Of a stretch of DNA of 41,581 nt, positions 16,350 through 23,181 are shown piece after piece. The stretch's first letter is position 1. Each line of letters begins with the position of its first letter. The stretch is from positions 1 through 41,581 of the IMG/VR virus record IMGVR_UViG_3300044621_000408. One strand, 5' to 3'. Both the position numbers and the translations under genes were made by a program. The notes beneath the pieces were generated by a model. The model made no database searches. It saw nothing but the letters and a program-made list of their open reading frames with translations, and was not told where the DNA came from. The stretch comes from a virus.

Positions 16350-16609
16350 AGTTCAGGAAAAAGCCAGTCGTAGTTGAAGCCGTTCAATGGAACGCGACCC
16401 AGGTTTCGTTTGATGCGATCATGGCAATGGGTTTGACCAAATGGAAGCCAGGCAGCATGCGCGGCGACACATTCACGATTGAAACCTTAGAAGGCGATCA
16501 TCTCGTCAGCAAGGGAGACTGGGTCATTCGCGGGGTGGCTGGTGAGTTCTACCCGTGCAAGCCAGACATCTTCGCACAGACATATGACCTAGCCGAGGAT
16601 AAGCCGTGA
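16346..16609 (+). CDS. Small phage protein of the FRKKPVVVEAVQW type
   Basis: This 87-residue protein has the N-terminus MKFRKKPVVVEAVQWN, then IETLEGDHLVSKGDWVIRG and FYPCKPDIFAQTYD. This family is widespread in phages of many hosts, where it is uncharacterised; the GDWVI-G-GEFYPCKPDIF pattern is its hallmark. The ATG follows AAGGAGGAAAAGCG. It is unusual in T4-like cores, supporting import of this island. The next gene overlaps by GTGA. Confidence 0.7.
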   Translation: MKFRKKPVVVEAVQWNATQVSFDAIMAMGLTKWKPGSMRGDTFTIETLEGDHLVSKGDWVIRGVAGEFYPCKPDIFAQTYDLAEDKP

Positions 16610-17115
16610 ACGACCCAAACGACATTGTGACGAGGCTGCGGATGCGTCCAACCATCGTTCGCAAAGACCAGTTCGGCTCTTTGGAAACCGACCGCGCCGC
16701 AACCAAGTTGTTCGATGATGTCCATGCGCTCATGCGTGAAGCCGCCGACGAGATCACCCGCCTCCGCGCCGACCTCGCCGCGCTCAAGGCGCAGAGCGAC
16801 CCGCTCGCGGAGATGTGGCGCGAACTCGCGGAGTACCAGCCGTTCGCCGACCGCGATGGACACGGCGACACATGGCGAGCCATGTGCGAGGAGCGCACGT
16901 CGTGCGCGGCGGATACGGCGCGAACTGTGGCGCGGCGTGTGGCTCGGGCTGCGACGGCTGGAATAGGTCGGGAAGCGACGCGGGAGGTCGCTGCGGCATG
17001 CGCGGCGGATACGGCGTTTGATGCGTCTTGGGATGCGAAGCGGGCTGCGGCGTGGGCTGCGAACGCCATCGCCTTGATCCGCCAAGCGAAGGAGTATAAC
17101 CATGACAGCACCTAA
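16606..17115 (+). CDS. Ala/Arg-rich small protein of the gp44-gp62 island
   Basis: This 169-residue protein starts at GTG overlapping the previous stop. It has a helical N-terminal half (REAADEITRLRADLAALKAQSDPLAEMWRELAEY), then a low-complexity Ala-rich half with the repeated theme CAADTAR/CAADTAF and AAWAANAIALIR. GC content is the highest in the window, and codons such as GCG and CGC dominate. An 18-bp sequence (16762-16779) is identical to one in the 15970 gene (16084-16101). No domain recognised. Confidence 0.6.
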   Translation: MNDPNDIVTRLRMRPTIVRKDQFGSLETDRAATKLFDDVHALMREAADEITRLRADLAALKAQSDPLAEMWRELAEYQPFADRDGHGDTWRAMCEERTSCAADTARTVARRVARAATAGIGREATREVAAACAADTAFDASWDAKRAAAWAANAIALIRQAKEYNHDST

Positions 17116-17584
17116 AGACACACTGGAAATCCTGCGCGACATAATGCCGAAATTGACTCCGTTTCAACCAGAGGTCACAAGAGCCGCTGTCGAGATAGTC
17201 AGACTTCGTTCCGAGATTGCCCGTGTCAAGGGTGAGCGGGATGGACTGAAGAATACCTGCAAGACGCTCATGGAGCAGCGAGATGCGGCATTCAAGAAAT
17301 GCGATGAGCATCGGGCAGAAGTGCGAAAGTTGCACAGGCTGAACCCGCTGACGGATCCATCGATGGAGGGAGCGTTCTCCCACCTCAATGCCGAGATCGA
17401 ACGGCTGACTGCCGAGAGGGATGCGATAGCGATTTCCTGCGGGTGGTTCACGATGCGTCATGACGGATCGACGGAAGCCATCATTCCCGATGTGGGACAG
17501 GTGAAACAGGTAGTCGATCAACTGTCTGATCCGGATCACCTCCCGTTCAAGATCGCCAAGGACGAACAGAAGGATCAGCCGTGA
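17102..17584 (+). CDS. Small coiled-coil protein next to gp62
   Basis: This 160-residue protein has ATG at 17102 with an AAGGAG upstream, inside the end of the previous gene. Residues 25-75 and 95-115 are charged helices (EIVRLRSEIARVKGERDGL, LNAEIERLTAERDAIAIS), probably coiled coils. The AERDA unit is shared with other island proteins. The stop overlaps the GTG start of gp62, so the island is coupled into the clamp loader operon. Function unknown. Confidence 0.62.
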   Translation: MTAPKDTLEILRDIMPKLTPFQPEVTRAAVEIVRLRSEIARVKGERDGLKNTCKTLMEQRDAAFKKCDEHRAEVRKLHRLNPLTDPSMEGAFSHLNAEIERLTAERDAIAISCGWFTMRHDGSTEAIIPDVGQVKQVVDQLSDPDHLPFKIAKDEQKDQP

Positions 17585-17982
17585 ATGACTCCCCATTCGA
17601 CTTCATGAACAGCGTAACCCACACCAAGGTGAACCTGATGCGGGACGAGGGAAGATCGGTCTCCGACTATGCTCCCTACCTGACGAACAGGGGTCTGTCT
17701 CAGTTCGCAGACACGGTCATTCAGGCTAACATGATGAACACCCGATGGCATCTGGACAAGCAGATGCAGTACGAGTACCATCTCCACTCCATCCGTCCAC
17801 GGAAGAGGATGGGTAAGTGGGCAAAGAAGCCCGATACCGAACTGGTTCAGACCATAGTCGATCTCTTCGGATGCTCCGTGAAGAAGGCAGAGGAGATCAA
17901 GGATGTCCTTGGCAGCAGGACGATATCGCAGATACTGAAGCGCGGGGATGGCATTCGTGGAGGTGTCCAAAACACTAAATAA
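17581..17982 (+). CDS. 62: Clamp loader small subunit gp62
   Basis: This 133-residue protein starts with GTG overlapping the previous stop. Its sequence FDFMNSVTHTKVNLM, YLTNRGLSQFADTVIQANMMN and HLHSIRPRKRMGKW matches the gp62 type of T4-like phages, which serves with four gp44 subunits to load the clamp. It is shorter than T4 gp62 (187 residues) but near the size in T4-like environmental phages. Its position just before regA keeps the T4 order. A 7-bp hairpin directly follows the stop. Confidence 0.85.
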   Translation: MNDSPFDFMNSVTHTKVNLMRDEGRSVSDYAPYLTNRGLSQFADTVIQANMMNTRWHLDKQMQYEYHLHSIRPRKRMGKWAKKPDTELVQTIVDLFGCSVKKAEEIKDVLGSRTISQILKRGDGIRGGVQNTK

Positions 17983-18001
17983 CAGAATGAAAGACATTCT
18001 G
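17983..18001 (+). other. Hairpin between gp62 and regA
   Basis: CAGAATG (17983-17989) pairs perfectly with CATTCTG (17995-18001) around an AAAGA loop. It begins right after the gp62 stop and ends 19 nt before the regA ATG. There is no T-tract, so it is not a standard terminator. It could attenuate readthrough, stabilise an mRNA end, or affect regA translation. Confidence 0.5.
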
Positions 18002-18020
18002 ACTATTTGGTGAGGACACA

Positions 18021-18437
18021 ATGGACAAACGAACGCTGAAACTGGAGGTCGAAGACCTCCTGGAAATCTTCCTGAAGGCTGACGAGGACTTCCTCAAGGT
18101 GAAGGAGACACTGACCCGAATAGGAGTCTCGTCGAGGCAGGAGAAGAAACTCTATCAGAGTTGCCACATACTGCACAAGAGAGGCAAGTACTACATCGTC
18201 CACTTCAAGGAACTCTTTGCATTGGACGGGCTTCCCACGGACATAGACGACACTGACATCGGACGAAGGAACACGATTGCGAACCTCATGGACGAGTGGG
18301 GGCTTCTCACCATCGTCGATCAGAAGAAGGCATCCGATCCCATCGTCTCGCTGGCGCAGATCAAGATAATCCCCCACAGGGATAAGGCTGAATGGGAACT
18401 CATACCCAAGTACCACATCGGCAAGAGAAAGAACTGA
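18021..18437 (+). CDS. regA: Translational repressor RegA
   Basis: This 138-residue protein shares with T4 RegA (122 residues) the strings DFLKVKETLTRIG, YQSCHILHKRGKYYIVHFKE, RRNTIANLMDEWGL and the C-terminal KYHIGKRKN. RegA binds the start region of many early phage mRNAs and blocks translation. In T4 it also represses itself, so the hairpin and start region upstream are natural places to look. GAGGA precedes the ATG. Confidence 0.95.
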   Translation: MDKRTLKLEVEDLLEIFLKADEDFLKVKETLTRIGVSSRQEKKLYQSCHILHKRGKYYIVHFKELFALDGLPTDIDDTDIGRRNTIANLMDEWGLLTIVDQKKASDPIVSLAQIKIIPHRDKAEWELIPKYHIGKRKN

Positions 18438-18445
18438 GACAACCG

Positions 18446-18452
18446 ATACATA
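18446..18452 (+). promoter_or_regulatory. Possible late-type promoter element ATACATA
   Basis: ATACATA lies 24 nt before the ATG at 18477 in the short gap after regA. The leader includes AGGAG. The match is exact, but the spacing is longer than in the leaderless cases. Confidence 0.4.
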
Positions 18453-18476
18453 GATGAACAACAGGAGATCTTTGCT

Positions 18477-19796
18477 ATGCGCCCGACCGTGACCTTGTGC
18501 ATGATCGTCAAGAACGAATCGCACATCATCCTTGAATGCCTCAACTCTGTCTACAAGTACATCGACCATTGGGTCATCTGTGACACGGGTTCCACCGACA
18601 ACACCAAGCAGATAATCACCGACTTCTTCAAGGAGAAGGGGATACCAGGTGAACTCCACGACCATGAGTGGAAGGACTTCGGTCACAACCGAACCCTTGC
18701 CTTCAAGGCTGCTGAAGGCAAGGCTGACTATGCGTGGGTGATCGACGCGGACGACTACCTCGAGGGAGAACTCATACTTCCCGATGGAACGGACATGGAT
18801 AGTTTCGCACTGCGCATCAAGCGCGGTTCCTTCTTCTGGTGGAGGAACCAGGTCTTCAAACTCGATGCCAAGTGGGAGTACAAGGGAGTCCTGCACGAAT
18901 ACGCGATATGCGAGAAAGCCAATCCCAAGATCGGCAAACTCGAAGGCAACTACAACATCTGCGCAAGGACGATGGGTGGAGCCAGGAATGTAGGCATCGA
19001 TCCCGTGGAGAAGTACAGCAGGGATGCAGTCGTGCTGGAGGAAGCCATGAAGGCTGATCCGACCAACACCCGCAACCAGTTCTACCTCGCGCAGTCCTAC
19101 TTCGACTCACAGCAATGGGAAAAGTCCGCAGAGGCTTACATGAAGCGCGTGGAGATGGGTGGTTGGGAAGAGGAGGTTTTCTACTCACTGTACCGCATTG
19201 CCATGATCGCAGCCATACAGAACAAGCCGTTCGGGGAGATAAAGGAGAAGTTCCTCCTTGCATGGCGGTTCCGTCCCATCCGCGCAGAACCGATCTACCA
19301 GATCGCCAGGATGTACATGATGGTGCAGGAGCCAAGGCTTGCCTGGCTCCATGCCAAGATGGCAGCGGAGATGCCATATCCGCACTTCGACATCCTGTTC
19401 ATCGACAACGACATCTACAGGTGGCAGATGGACGACATACTGGCTTCCACATCGTTCTATCTGCACCGATATGAGGAAGGGCTTGGTGTGGCAAAACGCC
19501 TTCTCAACAACCCCTTCTATCCCGACCCGGAGAAGCAGAGGATGGCTCAGAACATACAGGCATACGAGCAGAAGTTGGTTGAGTATGCTCCGATGCTTGC
19601 AGCGATGAAGCAGAAGGATGAGGAATACAGGCAGAACCCGTTCGGAACCGACTCCGTGACGATGAGCGTTACGGCACATCCTCCTGTGCCGCCGACTCCT
19701 GTCAAGGCAGAGGTTGCCGAGACGGACGATCAGCGCAGGGAACGTCTCAAGAAGTTGCTGAACCGCAGCAAGGACAGGAAGAAGGCTAGCCGATGA
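18477..19796 (+). CDS. Family 2 glycosyltransferase with TPR-like helices
   Basis: This 439-residue protein has an N-terminal GT2 fold: TLCMIVKNESHIILECLNSV, ICDTGSTDNT and the metal-binding DXD variant VIDADDYLEG near residue 90. The remainder is helical (residues 190-380) with repeats of TPR character (RNQFYLAQSYFDSQQWEKSAEAY). The last 60 residues are Pro/Lys-rich and probably flexible. It would transfer a sugar from a nucleotide sugar to an unknown acceptor. It is separated from the main glycan cluster by about 8 kb and sits between regA and dUTPase, which is unusual for T4-like phages. Confidence 0.85.
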   Translation: MRPTVTLCMIVKNESHIILECLNSVYKYIDHWVICDTGSTDNTKQIITDFFKEKGIPGELHDHEWKDFGHNRTLAFKAAEGKADYAWVIDADDYLEGELILPDGTDMDSFALRIKRGSFFWWRNQVFKLDAKWEYKGVLHEYAICEKANPKIGKLEGNYNICARTMGGARNVGIDPVEKYSRDAVVLEEAMKADPTNTRNQFYLAQSYFDSQQWEKSAEAYMKRVEMGGWEEEVFYSLYRIAMIAAIQNKPFGEIKEKFLLAWRFRPIRAEPIYQIARMYMMVQEPRLAWLHAKMAAEMPYPHFDILFIDNDIYRWQMDDILASTSFYLHRYEEGLGVAKRLLNNPFYPDPEKQRMAQNIQAYEQKLVEYAPMLAAMKQKDEEYRQNPFGTDSVTMSVTAHPPVPPTPVKAEVAETDDQRRERLKKLLNRSKDRKKASR

Positions 19797-20302
19797 GCGT
19801 ACAGATACTTTCTGTCTTCAAGGTCAGACCAGAGGCAAGCATCCCCACCTTTGCCACGGACGGGTCTTCCTGTTTCGACCTCCATGCTTGCATCATGGGA
19901 CTTGAGAAGGTCAAGGCATACACCAGGATGAACGAGCCTGTCGAACTCTACTGCAACCACGACCATCTCAAGGTTCCAGCGGAGTTCCGCGTCCTGATAC
20001 CCACGGGTTTGATCTTCGACATCCCCAAGGGACATTCGATGAGAATCCATCCCCGTTCTGGTCTTTCCTTCAGGAATGGGATTGTAATGCAGAACGCAGA
20101 GGGCATAGTGGACTCAGACTATGTGGAGGAGTGCTTCATCCTTCTGAAGAACGATTCCCTTGTCCGGCAGAACATCACGCATGGAATGCGCATCGCTCAG
20201 GGAGAACTGGTGAGGAACGAAGAGTATGTCCTGATGGAGTCAGCCGACCGACCATCCGTCAAGACCGACAGGAACGGCGGGTTCGGCAGCACTGGTGTGT
20301 AA
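19793..20302 (+). CDS. dut: dUTPase
   Basis: This 169-residue trimeric-type dUTP pyrophosphatase has all five motifs: ATDGSSCFDLHA at 21-32, HPRSGLS at 86-92, GIVDSDY at 104-110, GMRIAQ at 131-136 and the C-terminal RNGGFGSTG at 160-168. It hydrolyses dUTP to dUMP and diphosphate, keeping uracil out of DNA and supplying ThyX. The ATG overlaps the previous stop. A segment with YTRMNEPVELYCNHDHLKVP between motifs 1 and 2 is longer than in bacterial Dut. Confidence 0.93.
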   Translation: MSVQILSVFKVRPEASIPTFATDGSSCFDLHACIMGLEKVKAYTRMNEPVELYCNHDHLKVPAEFRVLIPTGLIFDIPKGHSMRIHPRSGLSFRNGIVMQNAEGIVDSDYVEECFILLKNDSLVRQNITHGMRIAQGELVRNEEYVLMESADRPSVKTDRNGGFGSTGV

Positions 20303-20322
20303 ATCATCAACATGGAGAATAC

Positions 20323-20655
20323 ATGACACGCGACGAACTTCTGAAGTGCCACGGAGAACTCTGTGGCAAGGCATTTGAACTGATGAAGGTGAAGAACGCG
20401 GACTATGCGGGTAGGTCTGGCAAGGAGCCGTTTGCCAACTTCACCCGATGCGAGTCCATGGGAATCTGCACCACGGAGGCAGGGATGCTGGTCAGGATGA
20501 CGGACAAGTTGTCCCGCCTCTCGTCCTTCGTTGAGGCAGGGGAGTTCAAGGTCAAGGACGAGAGCCTTGAGGACACCTGCGTTGACATCATCAACTATGC
20601 GATCCTCTTCCATTCATACCTCAAGGAAAAGAAGGCTAACAATGCCAAGCGGTGA
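20323..20655 (+). CDS. Nucleotide modification associated protein (DUF1599/Nmad1-like)
   Basis: This 110-residue protein has KNADYAGRSGKEPFANFTRCE, GMLVRMTDKLSRLSSF and KDESLEDTCVDIINYAI, the hallmark pattern of the DUF1599 family. The family is linked by association to modified or unusual nucleotides in phages; the reaction is not known to me. The ATG at 20323 has GGAG upstream. It lies between dUTPase and a GroES-like gene and overlaps the latter. Context fits nucleotide metabolism. Confidence 0.8.
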   Translation: MTRDELLKCHGELCGKAFELMKVKNADYAGRSGKEPFANFTRCESMGICTTEAGMLVRMTDKLSRLSSFVEAGEFKVKDESLEDTCVDIINYAILFHSYLKEKKANNAKR

Positions 20656-20914
20656 ATTCAGACCAGTTGGAAAGAACCTTTTGCTGCTCAGGGACTTCGG
20701 GGGTCAGAAGACCACCGAGGCTGGAATCATTTACGAGGAGAAGGTCACTTGCCGCCTCGTATGGTCAAAGGTGATCGCGGTCGGAGATCAGGTGACCGAA
20801 GACATCAAGGTGGGCGACAGGGTTCTCTGGGACATCACCAAGGTCAAGGGAAACCACTACAAGGAATACGATGTCGTCCATCAGGATCATGCCTACATGG
20901 TCGAGCGAGTCTGA
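20642..20914 (+). CDS. GroES-like co-chaperonin (gp31 functional counterpart)
   Basis: This 90-residue protein starts at ATG 20642 inside the end of the previous gene. It begins GEFRPVGKNLLLLRD and then has a mobile-loop-like segment FGGQKTTEAGIIYEE, followed by VGDRVLWD and YDVVHQDHAYMVERV, as in GroES. T4 gp31 replaces host GroES so that GroEL can fold gp23, and this protein probably does likewise. It is closer to GroES than to T4 gp31. No GroEL gene is in the window. Confidence 0.85.
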   Translation: MPSGEFRPVGKNLLLLRDFGGQKTTEAGIIYEEKVTCRLVWSKVIAVGDQVTEDIKVGDRVLWDITKVKGNHYKEYDVVHQDHAYMVERV

Positions 20915-20935
20915 TTCTTTGCTGCGATAAGAATC
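20913..20935 (+). other. Hairpin overlapping the end of the co-chaperonin gene
   Basis: GATTCTT (20913-20919) pairs with AAGAATC (20929-20935) around a 9-nt loop, overlapping the stop codon. The following bases are not T-rich. It could limit readthrough or protect the mRNA 3' end ahead of the next promoter at 20951. Confidence 0.35.
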
Positions 20936-20950
20936 CCGACACCATACCCA

Positions 20951-20978
20951 TTGCATCTCGTCTCATCCGTGGTATCAT
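20951..20978 (+). promoter_or_regulatory. Sigma70-like promoter of the methyltransferase gene
   Basis: TTGCAT (20951-20956) and TATCAT (20973-20978) have a 16-nt spacer. The -10 sequence is the same as at 11094. A short leader of roughly 45 nt follows, containing an 8-codon ORF (20991-21017) and a GAGGAG site (21016-21021) before the GTG start. Confidence 0.68.
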
Positions 20979-21029
20979 TCCCTTGTGCGAATGAGCGTTG
21001 CTTCACCACATCCCTGAGGAGACAGGCTA

Positions 21030-23174
21030 GTGAACAAATACAGGATCATCGAAGGCGATTGCCGCGAGGGACTCAAGCAGATCGCGGACAACTCCGTCCA
21101 CACATGCATCACCTCACCCCCCTACTTCGGCTTGCGTTCGTACAACGGAGGTCAGAGTGAGATCGGATGCGAGAACGAAGTGCAGCAGTATGTCGATGCA
21201 ATGGTTGATGTGTTTCGTGAAGTTCGCCGTGCTCTTCGTCCTGATGGCACTCTGTGGCTGAACCTTGGCGACTCCTACATGGCTCAGTACAATGTCCCTC
21301 CTCCTCCACAGACAATCGGGGGACAGAGGGACATGCCAACCACCATTCCTGGAAACCGCAAGAAGCAGAAGGGTCTGAAGCACAAGGATCTGATCGGCAT
21401 CCCTTGGCGTGTAGCCTTTGCGCTACAGGCAGACGGGTGGTGGCTGCGTCAGGAATGCATCTGGTGTCTTAGTGGTGGAACCTGTGTTTATGTTCGCACC
21501 AAGAATAGCGGAGAGTGCGTGATGATGATTCGCGATCTCTACCGCCTTGATCCATCTACGGTACAACTTTGGAATGGAACCAGTTGGACGAATCTTCTTG
21601 GCATGAGCAAAAGTAAGAGGAGGGGGGATGAACTTGAAATAGTCCTTCGTTCGGGGGAACGCATCTCATGCACACCCACACACAAGTTTCCGACTAGTGA
21701 CGGCTTGAAGGACGCAAGTGAACTGGTAATCGGTGATACTCTTCTCTCATGTACACTACCACCACCCGAAAATCCGAGAGATTGCTTCATAGACGAGGAC
21801 GCGGCGTGGTTTGCTGGACTCTATCTCGCAGAAGGCTCCCGTAGCGGAGACACCATTCAGATATCTGGTCACTCAAAGGAAAACCACCGATGGTCGGAGA
21901 TTCAGAGGATAGCGAAGAAGTTTGGAGGAACTGCTACCATCTCGGTTGACGGAAACAACCAAGCCATCCGCGTCTATGGTAAGGTGCTCAACGCAATATT
22001 GGATGAGATGATCGTTGGAACCACCGCATACGACAAGGGTTTCAGTCCCGTGGTGTGGAGATACTCGAACAGATTCTTGGAACGAATGATGGATGGGTAT
22101 CTTTCTGGCGATGGATGCCAGACGGGCAATCGGTGGAGACTTGGGTTTTGTAGAAACTACAGGCTTGAGCAAAACATCAGAACTGCATGTGCTAGGTTGG
22201 GGTATACCCTCACGCTGAATCTCAGCCACGCCAGTTGTGGAGAAAAGTCGTTTCCTTCTTTCCGTGGAGAACTACGCAAGGAGAGAAGCGGTCATTGCAA
22301 CGAAAAGAGTCGAAATGAGATCGTGAAGATCAACAAAGCCCGCTGTAGGGAAGTCTACGATCTCGGTGTGGAGGACGAACCACATCTCTTTGCATTGGCA
22401 TCTGGTATATTGACGCACAACTCCAAGCCCAATCCCATGCCCGAGTCGGTCATGGATCGATGCACCCGAGCGCATGAATACATCTTCATGCTCACCAAGA
22501 AGTCGCACTACTACTATGACCATGAGGCAATCAAGGAGCAAGCCGTAGGCGCACCTCATGCGCCAGGAAACAAGAACAGGACTCAGCCCGAGGAAAAGGG
22601 ATCGCGTGATCCTGCCCTTGAGCCTGACAGGGTGTGGGCTTCCGATGGAAGGAAGAACAAGCGTTCCGTGTGGACGGTCAATACCAAGGGTTACAAGGGA
22701 GCGCACTTCGCGGTCTATCCCAAGAACCTCATCCTTCCATGCGTCCTTGCGGGAACCAGCGCACATGGCTGCTGCTCCAAGTGCGGTGCGCCTTGGGAGA
22801 TGGATGTCAATGTCGGCATGAGCGACTACGAGAAGCACGGGAAGCATTGGGGTGGGGATTTCGGCAGGAACGACTCCGTCCCACCCGAACGGATCTCGGG
22901 AAGGCAGACGCGGACTGCCAAGGGGACGGTTCCCTCCCTCAAGGCAGCGGAGAGGACACCCAAGGGGTGGAAGCCAACCTGCAAGTGCAAGGATGCCTCC
23001 GTGGTTCCATGCACCGTCCTGGATCCGTTCACGGGATCGGGTACGACTGCTGTCGTGGCAATGGAGAACGGACGGGACTTCGTGGGTTGCGAACTGAACC
23101 CTGAGTACATCAAGTTGGCTGAGGCAAGGATCGCTGAGGAGGTTCCAAGCGATCTAGACGACCTCATGGAATGA
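21030..23174 (+). CDS. DNA methyltransferase (N4-cytosine/N6-adenine type) with an intein
   Basis: The 714-residue frame contains a 319-residue intein; the spliced enzyme would have 395 residues. Catalytic TSPPY is at 28-32 and the SAM-binding DPFTGSGTT at 665-673, so the motif order is that of beta-class amino-methyltransferases; SPPY is more usual for N4-cytosine enzymes. Between them are WxKPNPMPESVMDR (split by the intein) and a Cys-rich zinc-ribbon-like part (CCSKCGAPW, then CKCKDASVVPC) that may take part in target recognition. No restriction endonuclease is adjacent, so it is an orphan, perhaps protecting phage DNA. The start is GTG with GAGGAG 8 nt upstream. Confidence 0.9.
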   Translation: MNKYRIIEGDCREGLKQIADNSVHTCITSPPYFGLRSYNGGQSEIGCENEVQQYVDAMVDVFREVRRALRPDGTLWLNLGDSYMAQYNVPPPPQTIGGQRDMPTTIPGNRKKQKGLKHKDLIGIPWRVAFALQADGWWLRQECIWCLSGGTCVYVRTKNSGECVMMIRDLYRLDPSTVQLWNGTSWTNLLGMSKSKRRGDELEIVLRSGERISCTPTHKFPTSDGLKDASELVIGDTLLSCTLPPPENPRDCFIDEDAAWFAGLYLAEGSRSGDTIQISGHSKENHRWSEIQRIAKKFGGTATISVDGNNQAIRVYGKVLNAILDEMIVGTTAYDKGFSPVVWRYSNRFLERMMDGYLSGDGCQTGNRWRLGFCRNYRLEQNIRTACARLGYTLTLNLSHASCGEKSFPSFRGELRKERSGHCNEKSRNEIVKINKARCREVYDLGVEDEPHLFALASGILTHNSKPNPMPESVMDRCTRAHEYIFMLTKKSHYYYDHEAIKEQAVGAPHAPGNKNRTQPEEKGSRDPALEPDRVWASDGRKNKRSVWTVNTKGYKGAHFAVYPKNLILPCVLAGTSAHGCCSKCGAPWEMDVNVGMSDYEKHGKHWGGDFGRNDSVPPERISGRQTRTAKGTVPSLKAAERTPKGWKPTCKCKDASVVPCTVLDPFTGSGTTAVVAMENGRDFVGCELNPEYIKLAEARIAEEVPSDLDDLME
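21465..22421 (+). other. Intein with LAGLIDADG endonuclease in the methyltransferase (319 residues)
   Basis: It begins with Cys (CLSGGTCVYVRT) and ends THN before extein Ser. Block B is CTPTHKF, preceded by a VQLWNGTSW segment typical of an intein family found in phage and bacterial enzymes. Two LAGLIDADG-like helices are visible, AWFAGLYLAEG and RMMDGYLSGDG, both with acidic catalytic residues, so the homing endonuclease may be active. The C-terminal block is VYDLGVEDEPHLFALASG. It is inserted in the conserved WxKPNPMPES motif of the methyltransferase. The DNA shows codon bias unlike the extein. Confidence 0.95.
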
Positions 23175-23181
23175 AAGACAA

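Noticed and set aside
17970-17982. CTAAATAA near the gp62 end as a T4-type late promoter
   Set aside because: It overlaps the gp62 stop codon and differs from the ATACATA motif seen before other late genes here.
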